Assembly (NCBI RefSeq): GCF_040892545.1
Contig: NZ_CP156079.1
Location: forward strand, 620,001-684,000
Direction of reading: 5' to 3'
Length of the DNA: 64,000 nt
Source of the DNA: Paracidovorax avenae
GTDB taxonomy: Bacteria; Pseudomonadota; Gammaproteobacteria; Burkholderiales; Burkholderiaceae_C
Below the pieces are notes generated by a model that saw only the letters and a list, made by a program, of their open reading frames with translations, was not told the DNA's origin and did no database searches. This document shows, piece after piece, positions 58,071 to 64,000 of this stretch. Each line of letters begins with the position of its first letter. The stretch's first letter is position 1. Made by a program: the position numbers and the translations under genes.

Positions 58071-59054
58071 ATGGGCAACGTGCAACCGGCCCCTGACATG
58101 ACCTGCCGCATCCCGTCCTCGACCTCCGTTTCCCCATCCTGCGCGGCAGGCTGGACCCGCCATGCACTGCCGGCCGAATTCGGCGATTGCCATGCCGAAT
58201 TTTTCACGCTGGGCGACGGCGTCACGCTGGCGCGCTCGCACTACCGCCCGTTGCGCGATCTGGTGGAGGAGAGCGTGCAGGCCGATGCCTCGGAAGGGGG
58301 GAGCACCCTGGTCATCACGCTGGGGCTGACGGGCGAGTCGGGCTTCGTCGCCCGTGGCGGGGGGGTCACGCTGCGTTTCGGGGCGGGGCGCACGACCATG
58401 GCGGCCTTCCGCGGCAGCCGGGGCGAGCGCCGCTACACGGCCGGCCAGACCGTGCGGCAACTGAGGCTGCTGCTGTCGGGCGCGGCGCTGGACCGTTATC
58501 TGGGCCCGGAACTGGCGCGGCGGCTCTCGCAGACCGATGGCGTGCGGGCCCTGGACCACCGCGCCAGCCTGCCGGCCAGCGTGGCGCTGGCCCGGCGCCT
58601 GGCCCAGCCACCCGGTCCGCAGCCCACCGATGCGCTGGACCGCCACATCGCCATGCTGAGCCTGGCCTCGCTGGAACTGCGGCACCTGGTACCCTCGCCC
58701 GTGCCGGACGCGGCGCCGCCGCGCTGGTCGGCCGACGAACTGGCCCGCCTGGAGCACGCCCGCGAGCTGCTGTCCACGCAAATGGACCGCGCGCTGACCG
58801 TGGCCTACCTCAGCGCCGCCGTGGGCCTGGGGGAGCACCGGCTGAAGCAGGGATTCCGCGCCGTGTTCGGTGCCTCGCCGCAGGCCCTGCTGCTGGAGCT
58901 GCGCATGCGCCGCGCCTGGGCGCTGCTGGAGACCGGCTGCCAGGTCGCCCAGGCTGCCTGGCAGGTGGGCTATGCCCATCCACCGAATTTCAGCACGGCG
59001 TTCGCGCGGTTCTTCGGGCGCAGCCCGAAGTCGGTGTTCGGCCGCCGTTCCTGA
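58071..59054 (+). CDS. AraC-family regulator (PchR-like)
   Basis: About 327 residues. The N-terminal half is a ligand-sensing domain (LVITLGLTGESGFVARGGG, TTMAAFRGSRGERRYTAG) like that of PchR, which binds ferri-siderophores. The C-terminal 100 residues form the AraC DNA-binding domain (ALTVAYLSAAVGLGEHRLKQ, then GFRAVFGASPQALLLELRM and YAHPPNFSTAFARFFGRSP). The start is uncertain: ATGs at 58011, 58071 and 58098 are in frame; I chose 58071 because it lies after the Fur-like site. It probably activates the divergent receptor operon when the ligand is present. Confidence 0.85.
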   Translation: MGNVQPAPDMTCRIPSSTSVSPSCAAGWTRHALPAEFGDCHAEFFTLGDGVTLARSHYRPLRDLVEESVQADASEGGSTLVITLGLTGESGFVARGGGVTLRFGAGRTTMAAFRGSRGERRYTAGQTVRQLRLLLSGAALDRYLGPELARRLSQTDGVRALDHRASLPASVALARRLAQPPGPQPTDALDRHIAMLSLASLELRHLVPSPVPDAAPPRWSADELARLEHARELLSTQMDRALTVAYLSAAVGLGEHRLKQGFRAVFGASPQALLLELRMRRAWALLETGCQVAQAAWQVGYAHPPNFSTAFARFFGRSPKSVFGRRS

Positions 59055-59085
59055 CCGGCCCCGTTCCCGCCACCATCGCCGCGCC

Positions 59086-59125
59086 CTAGTTCGTTGGAAC
59101 TAGACCGCAGGCCCGCGGCTAGTTC
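59086..59125. promoter_or_regulatory. CTAGTTC/GAACTAG triple motif upstream of narK1
   Basis: CTAGTTC-GTTG-GAACTAG is a perfect 7-4-7 inverted repeat (59086-59103), and a third CTAGTTC lies at 59119-59125. It does not match the NarL heptamer or FNR consensus. It may be an operator for narK1 or for the AraC gene end. Confidence 0.5.
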
Positions 59126-59216
59126 TTCTGCCTCGCCCCGACCGTACCACCGGCGGATGTGCAGCGCGCGCCGCGGGCGCAATCATGGATGCCATCGCTC
59201 CCACGAGGAAAACAAG

Positions 59217-60527
59217 ATGGCAGATACCGCGTCCGCAACCCCGGACGGAACCCCGCGCCGCGCCCGCCAGGCCTGGTCCGTGCTCGCCGTGAGCACGCTC
59301 GCCTTCACCGTGTGCTTCATGGTGTGGATGATGTTCGGCGTCATCGGCATCCCGATCAAGAAGATGCTGGGCCTGAACGCCACCGAGTTCGGCCTGCTCA
59401 CGGCCATGCCGGTGCTCACGGGCTCGCTCGTGCGCGTGCCGCTCGGCATCTGGACGGACCGCTACGGCGGCCGCATCGTGATGGCCTGCCTGATGGCCGC
59501 GACGGTGCCGGCCATCTGGATCATGGGGTATGCCACGCAGTACTGGCACTTCCTCGCGATCGGCCTGTTCGTCGGGCTGGCCGGGGGCTCGTTCTCGGTG
59601 GGCACGCCCTACGTGGCGCGCTGGTTCCCCAGGGAGCGCCAGGGCACGGCCATGGGCATCTACGGCGCGGGCAATTCCGGCGCGGCGGTGAACAAATTCG
59701 TGGCGCCGGCCATCCTGGTGGCCTTCGGCTGGGCGGCCGTGCCGCACGCCTATGCGGCCATCATGCTCGGCACGCTGGTGCTGTTCTGGCTGTTCAGCCA
59801 CAGCGATCCGGCGCACCGCGTGCCCAGCCACGTCACCTTCATGGACCAGCTGCAGGCGCTGAAGGACCCGCGCGTGCTCAAGTACTGCCAGTACTACAGC
59901 ATCGTGTTCGGCGGCTACGTGGCGCTGTCGCTCTGGATGGTGCAGTACTACGTGGGCGAATACGGGCTGGACATCCGCGTCGCCGCCCTGCTGGCCGCCT
60001 GCTTCTCGCTGCCCGGCGGCGTGCTGCGCGCCATTGGCGGCGCGCTCAGCGACAGGTACGGCGCCCACAGCGTGACCTGGTGGGTGCTGTGGGTCTGCTG
60101 GGTGTGCCTGTTCCTGCTGTCGTACCCGCAGACCGATTTCACCGTGCTCGCCGCGGACGGCCCGCGCAGCTTCCACATCGGCCTGAACGTGTACGCGTTC
60201 ACCGGGCTCATGTTCGTGCTGGGCATCGCCATGGCCTTCGGCAAGGCGAGCGTCTTCAAGTACATCAGCGACGACTACCCCGCCAACATCGGCGCCATCA
60301 GCGGCATCGTGGGCCTGGCCGGCGGCCTGGGCGGTTTCGTGCTGCCGATCCTGTTCGGCGTGCTGCTGGACTGGACGGGCGTGCGCTCCAGCGCCTTCAT
60401 GCTGATGTACGGCGTGGTGTGGGTGTCGCTGGCCTGGATGTATTTCACCGAGGTGCGGCATACCGATGTCATGGACGCCGGCCGCGGCGCGGCGGACCAT
60501 GGAATGCCCAATGCAAGGAGACCGTGA
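59217..60527 (+). CDS. narK1: NarK1-type nitrate transporter
   Basis: A 436-residue MFS protein with twelve membrane segments. The nitrate-porter signature GIYGAGNSGAAVNKFVAP and the early FGVIGIPIKKMLGL with RVPLGIWTDRYGGR are present. NarK1-type proteins take up nitrate, likely with protons, to start nitrate respiration. I use the ATG at 59217 with GAGGAAAA upstream. The stop is 1 nt before the narK2 ATG, so the two are tightly coupled. Confidence 0.93.
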   Translation: MADTASATPDGTPRRARQAWSVLAVSTLAFTVCFMVWMMFGVIGIPIKKMLGLNATEFGLLTAMPVLTGSLVRVPLGIWTDRYGGRIVMACLMAATVPAIWIMGYATQYWHFLAIGLFVGLAGGSFSVGTPYVARWFPRERQGTAMGIYGAGNSGAAVNKFVAPAILVAFGWAAVPHAYAAIMLGTLVLFWLFSHSDPAHRVPSHVTFMDQLQALKDPRVLKYCQYYSIVFGGYVALSLWMVQYYVGEYGLDIRVAALLAACFSLPGGVLRAIGGALSDRYGAHSVTWWVLWVCWVCLFLLSYPQTDFTVLAADGPRSFHIGLNVYAFTGLMFVLGIAMAFGKASVFKYISDDYPANIGAISGIVGLAGGLGGFVLPILFGVLLDWTGVRSSAFMLMYGVVWVSLAWMYFTEVRHTDVMDAGRGAADHGMPNARRP

Positions 60528-60528
60528 C

Positions 60529-61989
60529 ATGCCTGCCATCCCTTCTTCCCCTTCCTCACCCTCCCACGGCGGTGCCCGGGCAGGGCGCGTGCTGACCCTC
60601 TGGACCCCGGAGGACAAGGATTTCTGGGAGCGCGAGGGCGAAGCCATCGCACGCCTGAACCTCTGGATCTCGGTGCCCGCGCTGTTCCTGTCCTTCGCCA
60701 TCTGGCAGGTCTGGAGCGTCGTCGCCGTGAGCCTGCCTGCGCTGGGCTTCCGCTATTCCACCAACCAGCTCTTCTGGCTGGCTGCGGCGCCGGCGCTGTC
60801 GGGTGCCACGCTGCGCATCTTCTATTCGTTCATGGTGCCGATCTTCGGCGGGCGGCGCTGGACGGCCCTGTCCACCGCCTCGCTGCTGCTGCCCGCGCTG
60901 GGCATCGGCTACGCGGTGCAGGACAACACCACCGGCTACCCGACGATGCTCGCGCTCGCGCTGCTGTGCGGCCTGGGCGGCGGCAACTTCAGCTCCAGCA
61001 TGGCCAACATCAGCTTCTTCTTCCCGAAGGAGCGCAAAGGCTCGGCGCTCGGCGTGAATGCCGGTCTGGGCAACCTGGGCGTGTCGGTGGTGCAGTTCCT
61101 GAGCCCGCTCGTCATCACGGCCGGTGTCTTCGGCGTGCTGGGCGGCGATGCGCAGACCATGGTGAAGAACGGCCAGGCGCAGCAGGTGTGGGCGCAGAAC
61201 GCGGCCTTCGTCTGGGTGCCCTGGATCGCGCTCGCATCGCTGGCCGCATGGTTCGGCATGAACGACATCGCCGATGCGCGGGCCTCGTTCGCTGCGCAGG
61301 CCGCGATCTTCCGCCGCAAGCACAACTGGATCATGTGCGTGCTGTACCTCGGCACCTTCGGCTCGTTCATCGGTTTTTCCGCGGGCTTCCCGCTGCTCAT
61401 CAAGAGCCAGTTTCCCGAGGTGAACCCGCTCGCCTACGCATGGCTCGGGCCGCTGGTGGGCGCGCTGATCCGGCCCGTGGGCGGGTGGCTGGCGGACAAG
61501 CTGGGCGGCGCGCGCGTCACGCTGTGGAACTTCGCTGTGATGGCGCTGGCCGTGCTGGGCGTGCTGGCCTTCCTGCCCAAGGGCACGGGTGGCTACGCGC
61601 TCGCCTTCGGGCCGGTGCAGGGCAGCTTCGCAGGCTTCTTCGCGATGTTCATGGTGCTGTTCCTGACGACCGGCATCGGCAACGGTTCGACCTTCCGGAT
61701 GATTCCCGTGATCTTCCTGAACCTGCGCCTGGCCGAAGTGCGCACGGGCAGTGCCGAGGCCCGCGCCCAGGCCACCCGCGAGGGCAACACCGAAGGCGCC
61801 GCGGCCCTGGGCTTCGCGGGCGCCCTGGGCGCCTACGGCGGCTTTTTCATCCCCAAGAGCTACGGCAGCTCCATCTCCGCGACGGGCGGGCCGGAGCTGG
61901 CGCTGTGGGCGTTCGCCGCTTTCTACGCGCTGTGCATCGGCATCACGTGGTGGTACTACGCGCGCCGCCGCGCCGAGATGCCATGTTGA
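60529..61989 (+). CDS. narK2: NarK2-type nitrate/nitrite antiporter
   Basis: A 486-residue MFS protein with twelve membrane segments. After a Ser/Pro-rich tail it shows WTPEDKDFWEREGEAIARLN, typical of NarK2, then GLGGGNFSSSMANISFFFPK and GVNAGLGNLGVSVVQFLSP, the two nitrate signatures. It should swap external nitrate for internal nitrite. AAGGAG lies 10 nt before the ATG. It precedes narG with a repeat element between. Confidence 0.93.
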   Translation: MPAIPSSPSSPSHGGARAGRVLTLWTPEDKDFWEREGEAIARLNLWISVPALFLSFAIWQVWSVVAVSLPALGFRYSTNQLFWLAAAPALSGATLRIFYSFMVPIFGGRRWTALSTASLLLPALGIGYAVQDNTTGYPTMLALALLCGLGGGNFSSSMANISFFFPKERKGSALGVNAGLGNLGVSVVQFLSPLVITAGVFGVLGGDAQTMVKNGQAQQVWAQNAAFVWVPWIALASLAAWFGMNDIADARASFAAQAAIFRRKHNWIMCVLYLGTFGSFIGFSAGFPLLIKSQFPEVNPLAYAWLGPLVGALIRPVGGWLADKLGGARVTLWNFAVMALAVLGVLAFLPKGTGGYALAFGPVQGSFAGFFAMFMVLFLTTGIGNGSTFRMIPVIFLNLRLAEVRTGSAEARAQATREGNTEGAAALGFAGALGAYGGFFIPKSYGSSISATGGPELALWAFAAFYALCIGITWWYYARRRAEMPC

Positions 61990-61993
61990 TGAC

Positions 61994-62130
61994 CTACCCC
62001 CTGTGCGGCTGCGCCGCTTCCCCTTCTCTCACGCTGCGCGTGGGAAGGGGGTCCACACCGGTGGCCCGGCAAAGCCGGTTCCACGGTGTGTGCTGGCGCG
62101 GCCTGCTCCGCGGCCACCGGATGCGTGCTG
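61994..62130 (+). repeat. Dispersed two-hairpin repeat, copy 3
   Basis: It contains CCCCCTGTGCGGCTGCGCCGC, then CCGGC-AAA-GCCGG flanked by GTGG / CCAC, then GGCCTGCTCCGCGGCC, matching the order in the copy at 29768-29890. It fills most of the 214-bp gap between narK2 and narG, inside a presumed operon. Confidence 0.75.
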
Positions 62131-62203
62131 GCGTGCCAGCTCCCGGCGAAGCGGGCGCGGCGTCAACACGACGGATGACATGACGATTTTCCAAGGAACC
62201 ACG

Positions 62204-64000
62204 ATGAGCCACTTTCTCGACCGCCTCACGTACTTCAGCCAGCCGCGCGAATCGTTCGCGGGCGGGCATGGCCAGGTCAACGGCGAAGACCGCACCTGGG
62301 AGGACGCCTACCGCAACCGCTGGGCGCACGACAAGACCGTGCGCTCCACCCACGGCGTGAACTGCACGGGCTCTTGCTCGTGGAAGATCTACGTCAAGGG
62401 CGGCATCGTCACCTGGGAAACGCAGCAGACCGACTACCCGCGCACCCGCTGGGACATGCCCAACCACGAGCCGCGCGGCTGCGCGCGCGGCGCGAGCTAC
62501 AGCTGGTACCTCTACAGCGCCAACCGCGTGAAGTACCCCATGGTGCGCGGGCGCCTGCTCAAGGCCTGGCGCGCGGCGCGGGCCACGATGGGGCCGGTGG
62601 AGGCCTGGGCCGCGATCGTCGGCGACGAGGCCATGCGCCAGGGCTGGCAGCGCGTGCGCGGCCTGGGCGGCTTCGCGCGCTCGAACTGGGACGAGGTGAA
62701 CGAGATCGTCGCGGCCGCCAACATCCACACCATCCGCCGCCACGGGCCGGACCGCATCATCGGCTTCTCGCCGATTCCCGCGATGTCGATGGTGAGCTAC
62801 GCGGCCGGCTCGCGCTACCTGAGCCTGATCGGCGGCGTGTGCATGAGCTTCTACGACTGGTACTGCGACCTGCCGCCCTCCAGCCCGCAGGTATGGGGCG
62901 AGCAGACCGACGTGCCCGAATCGGCCGACTGGTACAACGCCGGCTACATCATCGCCTGGGGCTCCAACGTGCCACAGACGCGCACGCCCGATGCGCACTT
63001 CTTCACCGAGGTGCGCTACAAGGGCACGAAGACGGTGGCCGTGACGCCCGACTATTCCGAGGTCGCCAAGCTCGCCGACCTGTGGATGAACCCCAAGCAG
63101 GGCACCGATGCCGCCGTGGCGATGGCCATGGGCCACGTGATCCTCAAGGAGTTCTACTTCCCCGAGCAGGGCGAGCGCAGCGCGTATTTCGACGAGTACG
63201 TGCGCCGCTACACCGACATGCCCATGCTGGTGACGCTGCGCGAGCAGGCGCTGCCCGACGGCCGCGTGGTGCGCGTGCCCGATCGCTACGTGCGGGCCAG
63301 CGATTTCGCGGACCGGCTGGGCCAGGGCAACCATCCCGAGTGGAAGACCGTGGCGCTCGATGCGCACGGCGAGGTCGTGTGCCCGCAGGGCGCGATCGGC
63401 TTCCGCTGGGGCCCGGACGGCCGTGCCGACCAGGGCCAGTGGAACCTGGAGGACAAGGACGCGCGCACGGGCGACGCGGTGCGGCTGCGCCTGTCGCTGA
63501 TGGAGGCCGGTGCGGAGGAAGCGCACGGCTGGGAGACGGCGCAGGTCGGATTCCCGTACTTCGGCGGCATCGCGAGCGAGCATTTCCCGGCGAACGTGCA
63601 GTCCGACGTGATCGCGCGCACTGTGCCCGTGCGGCGCCTGGCCACCGTGGATGCCGGCGGCACGGCGCGCGAAGTGCTCGTGGCCACCGTGTTCGACCTG
63701 CAGGTGGCGCAATACGGCGTGGCGCGCGGCCTGCCCGGCGAGAACGCCGCCGCCGGCTACGACGACGACACGCCCTACACCCCCGCATGGCAGGAGAAGA
63801 TCACCGGCACGCCGCGCGCCCAGGTGATCGCGGTGGCGCGCCAGTTCGCCGAGAACGCGCACCGCACGCGCGGCCGCTCGATGGTGATCATCGGCGCGGC
63901 GATGAACCACTGGTACCACTGCGACATGAACTACCGCGGCATCATCAACATGCTGATGATGTGCGGCTGCATCGGCCAGAGCGGCGGCGGCTGGGCGCAC
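62204..64000 (+). CDS. narG: Respiratory nitrate reductase alpha subunit, N-terminal 599 residues (partial)
   Basis: The frame is open to the last base of the window; full NarG is about 1250 residues. NarG is the molybdenum catalytic subunit that reduces nitrate to nitrite on the cytoplasmic side. The FS0 iron-sulphur ligands are visible (His50, Cys54, Cys58, Cys93, with STHGVNCTGSC and EPRGCARG), as is the molybdenum ligand Asp222 in WYCDLPPSSPQVWGEQTDVP. The ATG at 62204 has AAGGAA upstream. narH, narJ and narI should follow outside the window. Confidence 0.97.
   Translation, partial: MSHFLDRLTYFSQPRESFAGGHGQVNGEDRTWEDAYRNRWAHDKTVRSTHGVNCTGSCSWKIYVKGGIVTWETQQTDYPRTRWDMPNHEPRGCARGASYSWYLYSANRVKYPMVRGRLLKAWRAARATMGPVEAWAAIVGDEAMRQGWQRVRGLGGFARSNWDEVNEIVAAANIHTIRRHGPDRIIGFSPIPAMSMVSYAAGSRYLSLIGGVCMSFYDWYCDLPPSSPQVWGEQTDVPESADWYNAGYIIAWGSNVPQTRTPDAHFFTEVRYKGTKTVAVTPDYSEVAKLADLWMNPKQGTDAAVAMAMGHVILKEFYFPEQGERSAYFDEYVRRYTDMPMLVTLREQALPDGRVVRVPDRYVRASDFADRLGQGNHPEWKTVALDAHGEVVCPQGAIGFRWGPDGRADQGQWNLEDKDARTGDAVRLRLSLMEAGAEEAHGWETAQVGFPYFGGIASEHFPANVQSDVIARTVPVRRLATVDAGGTAREVLVATVFDLQVAQYGVARGLPGENAAAGYDDDTPYTPAWQEKITGTPRAQVIAVARQFAENAHRTRGRSMVIIGAAMNHWYHCDMNYRGIINMLMMCGCIGQSGGGWAH

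Noticed and set aside
59140-59150. TACCACC as a possible NarL heptamer before narK1
   Set aside because: A single half-site with no partner heptamer at NarL spacing; expected by chance in this length.

Overview
The window is GC-rich (about 68-70% by eye), tightly packed with genes and bacterial. Gene content and protein sequences fit a betaproteobacterium of the order Burkholderiales, family Comamonadaceae, most likely Acidovorax or a close relative. Supporting signs are the spc/alpha ribosomal operons directly downstream of glpD, the oxyR-dps-ubiA order, the pilT/pilU block beside yggS, and a narXL-narK1K2-narG respiratory nitrate locus. No phage, insertion sequence, CRISPR array or rRNA gene was seen. 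The one RNA gene is an initiator tRNA.

Layout. 1-5.8 kb: the end of oxyR, a Dps mini-ferritin, ubiA, then on the minus strand a lipid-linked glycan module (family 39 glycosyltransferase, GtrA flippase, ChbG-type deacetylase) and proC. 5.9-16.5 kb: a complete glycerol locus. glpK and glpR face left; to the right lie an ABC importer of the GlpSTPQUV type and glpD. Together they import glycerol, phosphorylate it and oxidise glycerol 3-phosphate. 16.5-25.6 kb: the spc and alpha operons from rplN to rplQ, with strong promoters and several intergenic hairpins, then tRNA-fMet. infA is absent from its usual slot after secY.

25.7-30.9 kb: a YegD-like Hsp70, rsmI, yraN, diaA and a BON lipoprotein (the yraL-yraP neighbourhood of enterics), then a beta-hydroxyacid dehydrogenase. 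30.9-38.6 kb: a minus-strand pilT / cyclic-nucleotide-binding protein / pilU operon, yggS, a threonine aldolase, a class V aminotransferase and a DUF445 protein. 38.6-46.5 kb: a tandem pair of small HTH regulators diverging from an unknown 367-residue protein, glcD, an orphan UvrD-like helicase, a LysR regulator and purU. 46.5-50.9 kb: a PAS-GGDEF-EAL protein, an mgtC locus with an unusually long leader, and a ChaN-like lipoprotein. 50.9-64 kb: narX, narL, an iron-type cassette (MFS, methyltransferase, TonB receptor, AraC regulator), then narK1, narK2 and narG, which runs off the window end.

The most interesting stretch is the mgtC leader (48454-49286). A good promoter sits at the end of the preceding gene. 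It is followed by a structured 5' region and a 43-codon ORF starting MDPYPRRPSP, which resembles the proline-rich MgtL leader peptide of enterics. Then come a hairpin over the next ribosome-binding site, a small protein resembling a lone MgtE N-domain, a 20-codon Pro/Arg/Phe-rich ORF and mgtC. This looks like a separate solution to magnesium-responsive leader control. Other notable points are two glycerol-transporter ATPases with complementary active-site decay, a dispersed hairpin repeat with compensating stem changes, and an iron-type cassette lodged inside the nitrate locus. All functional calls rest on reading the sequence and recalling families; no database search was run.
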